This document shows, piece by piece, positions 1 to 8,244 of a DNA stretch of 64,000 nt. A program made the position numbers and the translations under genes. The notes under the pieces are model-generated. The model was not told the DNA's origin. It saw only the letters and a list, made by a program, of their open reading frames with translations, and did no database searches. The stretch's first letter is position 1. Each line of letters begins with the position of its first letter. Source of the stretch: an uncultured Paracoccaceae bacterium (GTDB lineage Bacteria; Pseudomonadota; Alphaproteobacteria; Rhodobacterales; Rhodobacteraceae). The stretch spans positions 1 to 64,000 of the forward strand of contig CANNFA010000004.1 in NCBI GenBank assembly GCA_947503765.1, read 5' to 3'.

Positions 1-10
1 ATCCACATCA

Positions 11-72
11 GTGTAAGCGGGTCATTTTTGGACGCCGATCACCCCGTTACGGGGTCAAAATTGCACGCCTGT
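11..72. repeat. Probable IS21-type terminal repeat (fragment)
   Basis: Two imperfect direct repeats of 18 bp lie at 19-36 (GGGTCATTTTTGGACGCC) and 52-69 (GGGTCAAAATTGCACGCC), with 14 of 18 positions identical. A TGT lies just outside them at 12-14. Tandem copies of a GGGTCA..TTG.ACGCC unit starting at a TGT are what I recall of IS21-family termini, so this may be the end of another element abutting the IS4-type transposase. The family assignment is from memory and no istA/istB gene is present in the window. Confidence 0.4.
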
Positions 73-1099
73 TCACAGGGTGATGGATGATCCAGTTCCG
101 CAGGGCGTCGAGGCCGGTTCGGAACCATGACTTTTCGCGTCTTCCATGCCCCTTTCGCCGGATTGCCGTTCTGCCCATGACGCGGGTTGCGCAGCGATAG
201 GCCCATGTGACGGCCAGGGCGACGAGCACGAGCAAGGTCGCGAGCTTTTCGGGGTCGGTGATATGGGTGTCTTCGATGTTGAGTCCCCGGGTCTTTGCGT
301 CAGCGAACACACATTCGATCCCCCACCGCCTGCGATAGAGATTGAGACCGCGCCCGGCGTCATCGAGGCTGGTGGCGACGATGAGCAACTCGGACCCCTT
401 GATCCGTTTTGCTGCGACGCGCAGCCGGTTGGCCGGGGTGGCGTCCATCCCGTTCAACCATCCCTCCCAGGTGCCGCGCCTGCGTTTGCGCAGCTGGCTT
501 CGGAACTGGAGCAGGCGGCCGTCTGCGAGCTGGATCTGCATGTCCTCCTTGAGGCGGATAGCGAAGGGGATGTTGTTTTCAATGAGAAATTCCATCCACC
601 CGGCGCCGATGAACTCGCGATCAGCCAGCAGCGCCTCGATGGAGGCCGCGCCGAACAGGCGCAGATAACGTTCCATCAGCGCAATGCGTTGCGCCGTGGC
701 GGAACTGCCCGCATGATCCAGCAACACCCACATCAGCGGGACCCGAAACCGCCGCGTGACGATGGCCAGAACCAGTACGTTCACATCGCGCGATCCCAGT
801 TTCCAGTTGGTCCGGTCCAGCGCCAGAAGCTTGGGGCGGTCGAGGTTCAGCATCTGCACGATCAGTCGCGCGGCGATGTCGCCGTCCAGCCGCACGAACT
901 GGAAGAAGCGCTGCAGGCGGCGGTAGTTCGATCCATGTTGCGCATCGCCTGGGAACTGGCTCGCCAGATGCGACAGGTTGACCGTCCGCCCGTTCGCCAG
1001 CCCGACCAGAAGCACCGCCAGGGTTTCAAGCCGCGCATTGCTCAAGTCGAAATGCGGGCGTAACGTTTCCAGCAGAGGGGCGAGTAGGCGATCGAACAT
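47..1099 (-). CDS. IS4-family transposase
   Basis: DDE transposase of 350 residues. The catalytic triad reads as D95 (LALDRTNWK), D160 (LLADREF) and E262. The E lies in the spaced signature Y255-x2-R258-x3-E262-x6-K269 (YRRRWGIECVFADAK), which is the YREK motif of the IS4 family. The frame is intact, so the protein could be active. An AAGGA motif stands about 8 bases before the ATG. The last codons run into the repeat at 11-72, with the stop between its two units, so the native C-terminus may have been altered. I could not find matching terminal inverted repeats or a target duplication. It borders the accessory block to its right. Confidence 0.85.
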   Translation of the reverse strand: MFDRLLAPLLETLRPHFDLSNARLETLAVLLVGLANGRTVNLSHLASQFPGDAQHGSNYRRLQRFFQFVRLDGDIAARLIVQMLNLDRPKLLALDRTNWKLGSRDVNVLVLAIVTRRFRVPLMWVLLDHAGSSATAQRIALMERYLRLFGAASIEALLADREFIGAGWMEFLIENNIPFAIRLKEDMQIQLADGRLLQFRSQLRKRRRGTWEGWLNGMDATPANRLRVAAKRIKGSELLIVATSLDDAGRGLNLYRRRWGIECVFADAKTRGLNIEDTHITDPEKLATLLVLVALAVTWAYRCATRVMGRTAIRRKGHGRREKSWFRTGLDALRNWIIHHPVNRRAILTP

Positions 1100-1537
1100 C
1101 GTGAAGATCCTTTTGACGAAGAATCTTCAAATCGAATCCAAACCGCCCCTCAACGCAACTGCGTCGTGTACCGTGGCCTGAGGCACTAAGATTGGCCTAA
1201 GCTATGATAACAGAAAGCGATTTTTTAAGACCAACATCAAAGTAGAATTGCGCCTTCCGGTAATGAGACCAAGGTGCGTGCGTAACTCCATCGAGGCCAC
1301 GGCCCGCGAGCCGACAAACAGGCCGGATACATATGAGCGATTTCCGAAGCCGCGCCGAATTCTCGATTGCGAACAGCAGCCGGCACATACATATGGGCTG
1401 GGTTCATCGCTCGCGTCGAGATTCACGATTGGCAGGAACAGGACCATTCCGCATCGAAAGGGCAGGCCGATCGTGTAAGTCTGAATATGCAGCCCGGATA
1501 CGCCCGCGGGCATAGTTGAGTTCAAAAACCGAAGACC
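1100..1537. other. Non-coding stretch between the IS and the LysR gene
   Basis: About 440 bases without a supportable gene. The first 100 or so are probably the upstream end of the IS4-type element, but no inverted-repeat partner of the left end is recognisable. The rest must hold the promoter of the LysR gene, which I cannot place. Short reading frames on both strands here have no recognisable protein character. Confidence 0.5.
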
Positions 1538-2425
1538 ATGGACAAGCTGTCGGTCATGCACGCTTTCCGCCGCATCGTCGAACGCGGCAGTTTCGCGCGC
1601 GCGGCAGAAGACCTCGGCGTGTCGCCCGCGCTTCTGAGCCGCGAGATCAAGCTGCCTGAGGAGAGTCTTGGCGCGACGCTTCTCACGCGCACGACGCGCT
1701 CGATGTCTCTGACCGACGCCGGGCAGCTTTATCTGGACGAGGCGATCGGGATTCTCGACGCGGTGGCCCAAGTCGAAACGCGGATTCGCGAGGGCGCCGG
1801 CGCGGTGCGCGGGCACCTCAAGGTCAACGCCTCGAGTTCCTTCGGGCAGACCGTGATCGCGCCCATTCTTCCGACGTTCCTCGACGCCCATCCCGACTTG
1901 CGGCTCACGTTATCCATGGACGACCGGGTGGTGGACATGGTCGACGGCGGGTTCGACGTCTCGATCCGTATCCGTGCCGCGATGCCGGACTCCGCGCTCG
2001 TGGCGCGCAAGATCGGCAGCATGCGGCAACGGATCTTCGCGTCGCCCGCCTATCTTGAGGCCGCGGGCATTCCACAGTCGCCCGAGGATATCGCCGGGCA
2101 CAAGATCGTCGGCTTCCTGCTGGCCGATCACCTGACCTCCTGGACCCTGACCGGCCCCTCGGGAGCGGCGACCATCAGCCTCGATCCGTCCGTGCGCGTC
2201 GGAAACAGCCTGGTTCTGCGCGACCTTCTGATCGCGGGCCAGGGTATCGGCACCCTGCCGGATTTCGTCTCGAACCCGGCCGAGACGCGGGGCGACTTGG
2301 TCAGGGTCCTGTCGGACTGGGAACTGCCCGCACCGGAGATCTTCGCCGTCACCGCATCCCGCCTCGGCATGGATGCGAAGGTGACGGCGTTTCTCGACCA
2401 CCTGCGCGCCGCGCTTCGGCCCTGA
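1538..2425 (+). CDS. LysR-family transcriptional regulator
   Basis: 295 residues, the usual length for the family. An N-terminal winged HTH covers about residues 1-60 (RGSFARAAEDLGVSPALLS, then the wing TRSMSLTDAG). It is followed by a LysR substrate-binding domain from about residue 90 (GHLKVNASSSFGQ...). The subtype resembles the group that often controls quinone or electrophile stress genes. The gene lies 107 bases upstream of wrbA in the same direction, and a CATTCTT-N11-AAGAATG dyad of LysR-box type begins immediately after its stop. I infer that it regulates the wrbA group. The effector is unknown. Confidence 0.9.
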   Translation: MDKLSVMHAFRRIVERGSFARAAEDLGVSPALLSREIKLPEESLGATLLTRTTRSMSLTDAGQLYLDEAIGILDAVAQVETRIREGAGAVRGHLKVNASSSFGQTVIAPILPTFLDAHPDLRLTLSMDDRVVDMVDGGFDVSIRIRAAMPDSALVARKIGSMRQRIFASPAYLEAAGIPQSPEDIAGHKIVGFLLADHLTSWTLTGPSGAATISLDPSVRVGNSLVLRDLLIAGQGIGTLPDFVSNPAETRGDLVRVLSDWELPAPEIFAVTASRLGMDAKVTAFLDHLRAALRP

Positions 2426-2450
2426 CATTCTTCAACTGACGTAAAGAATG
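2426..2450. promoter_or_regulatory. Candidate LysR operator (T-N11-A dyad)
   Basis: A perfect 7-bp inverted repeat, CATTCTT (2426-2432) and AAGAATG (2444-2450), is separated by 11 bases and so gives the T-N11-A core typical of LysR boxes. It starts at the base after the LysR stop codon and lies about 80 bases upstream of the wrbA ATG. No clear -35/-10 pair can be assigned next to it. Confidence 0.45.
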
Positions 2451-2532
2451 AAGTGACAGCCGGGCGGTTATTCTGGCCTCGCCGATCCACGATCTTCTTA
2501 GGCAAGGAAACCCTGAACCCTGAGAGGATCCC

Positions 2533-3156
2533 ATGACCCGCGTTCTTGTTCTTTACTATTCCAGCTATGGCCATGTCCGCGCGCTTGCGCTGGCCGAGGC
2601 CGAAGGGGCGCAATCCGTGCCCGGCACCCGGGTCGACCTGCGCCGCGTGCCCGAAACCGTCCCCGAGGATATCCGGCAGAGGGCCGGGTTTGCCGCCGAC
2701 GACACGCCCGTCGCGTCCCCAGCCGATCTGGAAACCTATGACGCCATCATCTTCGGCACGCCGACGCTGTTCGGCATGATGGCCGGGCAGATGAAATCCT
2801 TCCTCGACCAGGCCGGCGGCCTCTGGGCGCGGAACGCGCTCGTCGGCAAGGTCGCCGCCGTATTTTCCTCGACCGGCTCGCAACACGGGGGCCACGAGGC
2901 GACGCTGCTCTCGACCCAGATCCCGCTCCAGCATTTCGGGATGCTGATCGCGGGCATGCCCTATACCTTCGCCGGCCAGACGACCGGCGAGGGCATCGTC
3001 GGCGGCGCGCCCTATGGTGCCGGCACCATCGCGGGCGCCGACGGCTCCCGCCAGCCCACCGAGACCGACTTGGCAGGCGCGCGGTTCCAAGGCGCGCATG
3101 TGGCGCGGATCGCGGCGCGGCTCGCCGGGGCCGACCTGGCCGAGGAGGCCGCGTAA
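2533..3156 (+). CDS. wrbA: NAD(P)H:quinone oxidoreductase, WrbA type
   Basis: 207 residues with a flavodoxin-like fold. The FMN phosphate loop is near residues 8-15 (LYYSSYGHV). It is followed by the WrbA hallmarks [20 protein letters not shown] and the late [19 protein letters not shown]. WrbA proteins are cytosolic FMN enzymes that reduce quinones by two electrons, avoiding semiquinone formation. The stop overlaps the start of the DsbA-like gene (TAATG at 3154-3158), so the two are probably translated together. The LysR-type dyad upstream suggests inducible expression. Confidence 0.93.
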   Translation: MTRVLVLYYSSYGHVRALALAEAEGAQSVPGTRVDLRRVPETVPEDIRQRAGFAADDTPVASPADLETYDAIIFGTPTLFGMMAGQMKSFLDQAGGLWARNALVGKVAAVFSSTGSQHGGHEATLLSTQIPLQHFGMLIAGMPYTFAGQTTGEGIVGGAPYGAGTIAGADGSRQPTETDLAGARFQGAHVARIAARLAGADLAEEAA

Positions 3157-3794
3157 TGGCCGCCCTCACGATCGACTTCTTCCACGACGTGGTCTGCTGC
3201 TGGTGTTTCAACATCTCCTCGCGGTTGCGCAGCCTGACCGAGGAATTCGGCCTCGACATCCGGCACCGCAGCTTCGTCCTGCAGGGCAGCCGCGCCGAGA
3301 TGGCCGCGCGCTGGGGCAGCCCCAAGGACGCCCGCGACACGATCCTGGGGCATTGGGCCGTCTGCCGGCAGGTCAGCGACCAGCCGGACCTCGTCGATAT
3401 CGACGCCATGCGAGCCGCGCCCTTCGACTATCCCCACGGAATGACCGCGGCGCTCGGCTGCAAGGCCGCGGAACGGATCGGTGGGCAGTCCGCCCACTGG
3501 GACATGTTCGACCGGCTGCAGCGGGCGCATCTGACCGAGGCGCGGAATGTCGCCGATCCCGCCACGGTGCTGCACGCCGCCCGGGATCTCGGCTTCGAGG
3601 CCGCGGCCTTTGCCGAGATCTTCGACGATTCGGGCACCCGCCGCGCCGTAGAGGCCGACCGGCAGCACGCCCGCGCGCTTCAGGTCCGATCCGTCCCCAC
3701 CCTCATCGTCCGCGAGACCGGGGGCCGCCTCGTCAACGGCCCGCGCGAGGATCTCGCCGCGCAATTGCGCGCGGCCCTTCGCCTCGTCGCCTGA
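3156..3794 (+). CDS. DsbA-family oxidoreductase
   Basis: 212 residues with a DSBA-like thioredoxin domain over most of the length. The active-site motif is C14-C15-W16-C17 (DVVCCWCF) near the N-terminus. The cis-proline region reads VRSVPTLIV near residue 180. There is no signal peptide, so a cytosolic role like that of FrnE-type proteins is more likely than periplasmic disulfide formation. It overlaps wrbA by one base. Reduced-thiol or electrophile chemistry would fit the neighbours, but the substrate is unknown. Confidence 0.85.
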   Translation: MAALTIDFFHDVVCCWCFNISSRLRSLTEEFGLDIRHRSFVLQGSRAEMAARWGSPKDARDTILGHWAVCRQVSDQPDLVDIDAMRAAPFDYPHGMTAALGCKAAERIGGQSAHWDMFDRLQRAHLTEARNVADPATVLHAARDLGFEAAAFAEIFDDSGTRRAVEADRQHARALQVRSVPTLIVRETGGRLVNGPREDLAAQLRAALRLVA

Positions 3795-3805
3795 AAGGAT
3801 ATGCC

Positions 3806-3955
3806 ATGACCCTCGCTTTCCTCCGCACAGATGTTCGGCACCGCAGCCGCATTCCGCGCGGCGTACCGCGCGACCTGCCGCCCCACCTGATGCGCGACAT
3901 CGGCCTCGATCCCTGGCCGGAGCGTCCGCGCCTGCCCTTGCATCCCCTCTGGTGA
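3806..3955 (+). CDS. DUF1127-like small protein
   Basis: 49-residue protein beginning MTLAFLRTDVRHRS and ending RPRLPLHPLW. The segment LPPHLMRDIGLDPW matches the core of DUF1127 (L...LRDIGL), a family of short basic proteins common in Rhodobacteraceae. A GAAAGGA ribosome-binding site lies about 5 bases upstream, and the gene sits 11 bases after the DsbA-like stop and 22 before the EamA gene, inside the apparent operon. DUF1127 proteins have been linked to RNA or phosphate regulation in some alphaproteobacteria. No function can be assigned here. Confidence 0.75.
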   Translation: MTLAFLRTDVRHRSRIPRGVPRDLPPHLMRDIGLDPWPERPRLPLHPLW

Positions 3956-3977
3956 GCCCCCGACAGGAGATTCATCC

Positions 3978-4877
3978 ATGTCCCGCACAACCGATATCTT
4001 TCTCACGGCGCTCGCCCCGGCGGTCTGGGGCAGCACCTATCTCATCACGACCGAGGCGTTGCCCGCGGGCTACCCGATCACCATGGCGGCGCTGCGCGCC
4101 CTGCCGGCGGGGTTGCTGTTGCTGGCGGTGACGCGCTGCCTGCCGCCCCGCGCCTGGCTGGGTCGCGTCTTTCTACTCGGCAGCTTCAATTTCGCACTGT
4201 TCTGGACGCTGCTCTTCGTGGCCGCCTACAGGCTGCCGGGAGGTGTGGCGGCCACGCTCGGATCGGTGCAGGCGATGATCGTGATCTTCATGGCGCGCGG
4301 GTGGCTCGGCACGCCGATCCGGCGGGCCGCGCTCATTGCGGCCGGAACCGGGGTTCTGGGGGTCGCGCTACTGCTGATCGGCCCCGATGCCGGGCTCGAC
4401 CACGTGGGCATCGCAGCAGGTCTTGGCGGCGCCGCCTCCATGGCGGCCGGGACGGTCCTCAGCCGTAAGTGGCAGCCGCCGGTATCCGCATTCAGCTTCA
4501 CCGCCTGGCAGTTGGCCGCGGGCGGCTTGATCCTGCTGCCCATCGCGCTGATCATGGAACCTACGCTTCCGCCCCTGACGACGACGAACCTCGCCGGGCT
4601 GGTGTGGCTCGGCCTTGTCGGCGCGGCTTTGACATATGCGCTGTGGTTTCGCGGCGTCGCCCGGATCGAGCCCGGAGCCGTCTCGATGCTCGGCATGATG
4701 AGCCCCGTGACGGCCGTGCTGCTCGGCTGGGTGGTGCTGGGCCAGTCCCTGACGCTCCTGCAAGGCCTCGGTGCGGTTGTCGTCCTCGGCTCCGTCTGGG
4801 CTGGGCAAAGGGCGAACCGCTCCTCCACCGTGGGCGCCCCGGTGGCTGCGGCCCAGGCGCCGGCAAGACCTGTTTGA
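3978..4877 (+). CDS. EamA/DMT-family transporter
   Basis: 299 residues with about ten hydrophobic segments in two EamA repeats, roughly residues 8-135 and 150-280. The first contains the typical WGSTYLIT and the second LTYALWFRGVARIEP. Members of this superfamily export metabolites or drugs, and the closest style is the YedA/PecM-like group. The C-terminal tail after residue 275 is alanine-rich and hydrophilic. It is in the operon-like run after wrbA, 22 bases from the DUF1127-like gene. The substrate is unknown, and export of a toxic quinone or an amino acid is only a guess. Confidence 0.88.
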   Translation: MSRTTDIFLTALAPAVWGSTYLITTEALPAGYPITMAALRALPAGLLLLAVTRCLPPRAWLGRVFLLGSFNFALFWTLLFVAAYRLPGGVAATLGSVQAMIVIFMARGWLGTPIRRAALIAAGTGVLGVALLLIGPDAGLDHVGIAAGLGGAASMAAGTVLSRKWQPPVSAFSFTAWQLAAGGLILLPIALIMEPTLPPLTTTNLAGLVWLGLVGAALTYALWFRGVARIEPGAVSMLGMMSPVTAVLLGWVVLGQSLTLLQGLGAVVVLGSVWAGQRANRSSTVGAPVAAAQAPARPV

Positions 4878-4904
4878 TTTCGATTTCGGAAAGGAACACA
4901 ACCC

Positions 4905-5624
4905 GTGACCGAGCTTGTACCCACCCAGGACCTCGCATGGAAGGCGCGGCTCGCCGGGCTGTTCTACCTCGTCATCATCGTCACGGGTCTCGGGGCCGAA
5001 CTGGGCCTCCGGGGTCCATTGATCGACTTCAACGATGCGGACGCGACCGCTGCCAAGATCCTCGCGGCCCCCGGCCAATTCCGCCTCGCAATAGCCGCGG
5101 ACCTCGTGATGGCACTCAGCGACGCGGGACTCGCGATCCTGCTCTACCTGATCTTCCGCAAGATGGCGCCGGGCCTTGCGCTTTCGGCAATGGTGTTCCG
5201 CCTGATCCAGACGGTGCTGATCGCGGCGAGCCTCATGGCCCTGCTTGCAGCCTGGCAGGTGCTGAGCCGCACCGACGGGCTGACCGATGCCCCGGTGCTT
5301 GCGCTGGTGTTCCTCGACCTGCATGCGCATGGTTACGACCTCGGGCTTGTCTTCTTCGGTGTGAACAGCCTGATCATGGGCGGGCTTGTCTGGCGTTCGG
5401 GTCTCTTCGCGAAGGCGTTTGGCGCCGGGCTGGTGATCGCCGGGCTGGTTTATCTGGCAGGCAGCGGGATGCGTTTCGTCGCGCCCGAGTTCTTGCCTGT
5501 TTACCTGCCGGCCTATGGCCTGACGCTCCTGGCCGAGACGGCGTTCTGTCTGCGCCTTCTCTTACTGAAGCGACCGGCCAAACATGACGCACACCGAGTA
5601 TCATCCGAATCGCTACAACCCTGA
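4905..5624 (+). CDS. DUF4386-type membrane protein
   Basis: 239 residues with six or so membrane segments, starting ARLAGLFYLVIIVTGLGAE. This pattern and the order of helices match DUF4386, a family of unknown function often encoded beside stress regulators. The start is a GTG with a GGAAAGGA site upstream. It follows the EamA gene by 27 bases. The last 41 bases overlap an upstream start of the VOC frame, but the natural VOC start probably lies 8 bases after this stop. Confidence 0.8.
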   Translation: MTELVPTQDLAWKARLAGLFYLVIIVTGLGAELGLRGPLIDFNDADATAAKILAAPGQFRLAIAADLVMALSDAGLAILLYLIFRKMAPGLALSAMVFRLIQTVLIAASLMALLAAWQVLSRTDGLTDAPVLALVFLDLHAHGYDLGLVFFGVNSLIMGGLVWRSGLFAKAFGAGLVIAGLVYLAGSGMRFVAPEFLPVYLPAYGLTLLAETAFCLRLLLLKRPAKHDAHRVSSESLQP

Positions 5625-6132
5625 GACAACCAATGACCGAAAGAGGCTTCACCGTCCGGGCTCTCGGGAAATCGCCATCCGTTGCGCCGATTATCCCGCC
5701 ATGGTCGCGTTCTACCGCGGCGTGATCGGGCTTGAACCGATGCGCGATCCCGAGAACGCGCCCATTGCCTTCTTCCGCATCGCCGAGGGCTTTGCCGGCC
5801 ACACGGCAGTGCTGGCCCTGTTCCGCCACGAGACCGAGGGCGCGGGCCGAACCCGGGCCGGTGACCGGCCGCCCGCGACGGGTCCGGGATCCTCGCTCCA
5901 CCACATCGCGCTCAGCCTGCCCTGGGAGGAACAGGATGCTGTCATCGCCTGGTATGAGGAGTTCGGTCTGGAATACCACGTCGAGACCTTCGACTGGGTC
6001 GGTTGGCGAGGGGTGTTCACCTTCGATCCCGACGGCAATACCGTCGAACTTGTCGCCAAGGATCCGGGTTGGAGTGATTCTACTGCTTCGTCGTCGAGCG
6101 CCCGCCCGCCTGCAGACAGGAAATCGAAATAA
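5584..6132 (+). CDS. VOC (glyoxalase/bleomycin resistance) family protein, probable frameshift near the start
   Basis: The open frame gives 182 residues. From about residue 28 (SREIAIRCADYPAMVAFYRG) it is a normal vicinal-oxygen-chelate domain with late HHIALSLPWEE and PDGNTVELV. The first 27 residues look non-native. A second ATG at 5633, 8 bases after the DUF4386 stop, reads MTERGFTVRALG in another frame. It would join the VOC domain exactly if one G were added to the GGG at 5667-5669 (giving ALG-EIAIRC). So either one base was lost in the strain or the assembly, or the gene now depends on the poor overlapping start. Such proteins bind a divalent metal, and the substrate is unknown. The C-terminal serine-rich tail is not conserved. 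Confidence 0.75.
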   Translation: MTHTEYHPNRYNPETTNDRKRLHRPGSREIAIRCADYPAMVAFYRGVIGLEPMRDPENAPIAFFRIAEGFAGHTAVLALFRHETEGAGRTRAGDRPPATGPGSSLHHIALSLPWEEQDAVIAWYEEFGLEYHVETFDWVGWRGVFTFDPDGNTVELVAKDPGWSDSTASSSSARPPADRKSK

Positions 6133-6270
6133 GCAGGCCGTCGAGTTCACCAACCCGAGAGCCTGCACGGCCGGCATGTGTGGCGGCTCACCCGTTGCGC
6201 TATATTGGCAACCGTCCGCTTTGTGTCCGGAGACACCCCGAGCTTGGCGGCTCATCACGCGCATCGTAGA

Positions 6271-7284
6271 ATGCCGGTCATGGGCTATGTGACATCGCTC
6301 TTCGCGCGCAAGGTGGTCGTCGCCGCGGGCGGCGGAGTCGATGCTGCGGCGATGCTCGCCAGTGTCGGGATCGCCCCCGATGCGCCTTTGGACCCCGGGC
6401 AGATGGTTCCGGCCGAGCGCTATTACGAAATGCTCGAACGGATCGCCGGGCAGATCGACGCGACCGACCTGCCGCTGCGCACGGGCGCCTCCATGCGGCT
6501 TGACGAATACGGCGCGCTCGGGCTGGCCTTCAAGGCGGCAACGACGCTCGGGGCGTCCTACGCACGGGTGGAACGCTATGCGCGTCTCTGGACCAGTGTC
6601 GTCGAATACGAACTGCGGCCCGCGACCGGTGGCACGCTCTTCATCCTGCATCGGACAGGCGAACGGCGCCTCGGGATGCGGTTGTCGAACGAGGCCACTC
6701 TGGCCAGTGCCGTGTCCATCGCGCGGCAGGTCTGCCCGGTGCCGCTCGCGCCCGTGGAAGTGCTGATCCGGCATTCAGCGCCGCGCTCGATTGCCGCGCA
6801 CGAGGACTGGTTCGGCTGTCCGGTGCGCTTCGACGCGGACCTCGACGCGATCCTCTATGCCGACGAGACGCTGGCCCGGCCCAACATCCTCGGGGACGAG
6901 GGGATCTCGCGATACCTCACCGTGCATCTCGACGCGGAATTGTCCGAACTCACCCGCGCGCCCGCGATTGTCACGCAGGCGCAAGCCGCAATCGCCCAGG
7001 CCCTCAGCGAGGGGACGCCGAAGATGGCCGAGATCGCCCGCGGCCTCGGGCTCAGCGCGCGGTCCTTCCACCGGCGTCTTTCGGAGCACGGAATGAGCTT
7101 CCAGAGCCTCACCGAGGAAACCCGCCGCGACCTCGCCGAGGGGCTCTTGCGGGACGAAAGCCATTCATTGGCCGAAATCGCGTTTCTCACCGGCTTCTCC
7201 GAGCAGAGCGCCTTTACCCGCGCGTTCAAGCGTTGGGTCGGCACGACACCCGCGACCTACCGCAAGGACATGGCCCGCCGCTGA
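6271..7284 (+). CDS. AraC-family transcriptional regulator
   Basis: 337 residues from the chosen ATG (MPVMGYVTSLFARK); an ATG three codons later is equally possible. An N-terminal effector domain of the arabinose-binding-like type spans about residues 10-190. The C-terminal double HTH contains KMAEIARGLGLSARSFHRRL and AEIAFLTGFSEQSAFTRAFK, the second being the conserved AraC signature. It lies directly upstream of the NmrA-DUF4345-DUF1772 set. The gap contains a 21-bp-spaced direct repeat suited to an AraC dimer, so I infer control of those genes. Confidence 0.9.
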   Translation: MPVMGYVTSLFARKVVVAAGGGVDAAAMLASVGIAPDAPLDPGQMVPAERYYEMLERIAGQIDATDLPLRTGASMRLDEYGALGLAFKAATTLGASYARVERYARLWTSVVEYELRPATGGTLFILHRTGERRLGMRLSNEATLASAVSIARQVCPVPLAPVEVLIRHSAPRSIAAHEDWFGCPVRFDADLDAILYADETLARPNILGDEGISRYLTVHLDAELSELTRAPAIVTQAQAAIAQALSEGTPKMAEIARGLGLSARSFHRRLSEHGMSFQSLTEETRRDLAEGLLRDESHSLAEIAFLTGFSEQSAFTRAFKRWVGTTPATYRKDMARR

Positions 7285-7302
7285 CGGACGCGTTGGCGGG
7301 AA

Positions 7303-7330
7303 CGGTCAAAAGGCTGGCAAGGCCGGTCAA
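7303..7330. promoter_or_regulatory. Candidate AraC-type operator (direct repeat)
   Basis: CGGTCAA occurs at 7303-7309 and again at 7324-7330, a start-to-start distance of 21 bases or two helical turns, in the same orientation. This geometry is typical of AraC/XylS-family binding sites. It lies between the end of the AraC gene and the NmrA-like start at 7393. Confidence 0.4.
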
Positions 7331-7392
7331 TACCGCGCGACACTCACGCGTCTATCCCTTGGCTATCGAAACCGAAGCCAGGGAGATACACC

Positions 7393-8220
7393 ATGAAAGA
7401 CCGACCCATCCTCGTCATCGGCGCCACCGGCAAGACCGGAAGCCGCGTCGCCAGCCGTCTCGAAGCCCGCGGCCTGCCCGTGCGCCGCGGCTCGCGCAAT
7501 TCCGCGACGCCGTTCGACTGGGAGGCGCCGGAAACATGGGCGCCGGCCCTGCGCGGGGCCCGTGCGGCCTATGTCACCTATTTCCCCGACCTCGCCTTCC
7601 CCGGGGCCGTGGAAAAGCTCGAGTCGCTCTGTGAGGCAGCCCGCGACGTGGGTGTCGATCACCTTGTCCTCCTGTCCGGCCGGGGCGAGCATCACGCACG
7701 GCTGGGCGAAGAGGTGGTCCGCGCGTCCGGCACCGATTTCACCATCGTCCGGGCCGCATGGTTCGCGCAGAACTTCTCCGAGGGTTACCTTCGCGATCCG
7801 GTCCTGGCCGGCGTCCTGCCGATGCCCGGCGGCGATGTCGCCGAACCCATCATCGACATCGACGATATTGCCGATGTCGCCGTCGCGGCGCTGACCGAAG
7901 AGGGGCACAAGGGTAAACTCTACGAGGTAACCGGCCCGCGGCTGATGTCCTTCGCGGACATGGCGGCCGAGCTTTCGCGGGCCACGGGCCGCGAGATCCG
8001 CCACATCCCCATCAGCTTCGAGGCATTCCACGCGAACATCGCGCAGGCTGGCGGCACCTTCGTCGCCGACGTCTTCACCGCCATCGCGCGCGAAACGCTG
8101 GACGGGCGCAACGCCCATACCACGGATGGCGTGGTGCGCGCGCTCGGCCGCGGTCCTCGCGACTTCACGGATTTTGCCCGGGACGCTGCCCGCAGCGGTG
8201 CATGGGTTAGCGCCGCCTGA
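7393..8220 (+). CDS. NmrA-like NAD(P)-binding protein
   Basis: 275 residues. A Rossmann motif GATGKTGSR lies at about residues 10-18. It is followed by NmrA-type features such as VDHLVLLSGRGE, TIVRAAWFAQNFSEGYL and a central IIDIDDIADVA. The family includes redox-sensing NAD(P)H-binding proteins and atypical quinone reductases of the QorB/YtfG type. It follows the AraC gene and its candidate operator and is 24 bases ahead of the DUF4345 gene. A role in sensing or reducing quinones would fit the block, but the catalytic activity is not proven by sequence. Confidence 0.85.
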   Translation: MKDRPILVIGATGKTGSRVASRLEARGLPVRRGSRNSATPFDWEAPETWAPALRGARAAYVTYFPDLAFPGAVEKLESLCEAARDVGVDHLVLLSGRGEHHARLGEEVVRASGTDFTIVRAAWFAQNFSEGYLRDPVLAGVLPMPGGDVAEPIIDIDDIADVAVAALTEEGHKGKLYEVTGPRLMSFADMAAELSRATGREIRHIPISFEAFHANIAQAGGTFVADVFTAIARETLDGRNAHTTDGVVRALGRGPRDFTDFARDAARSGAWVSAA

Positions 8221-8244
8221 CATAACCCGAGAAAGGACCATGAC

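Noticed and set aside
1202-1891. Minus-strand open frame across the 5' part of the LysR gene
   Set aside because: It is antisense to the LysR HTH region, has no motif and starts inside the gene.
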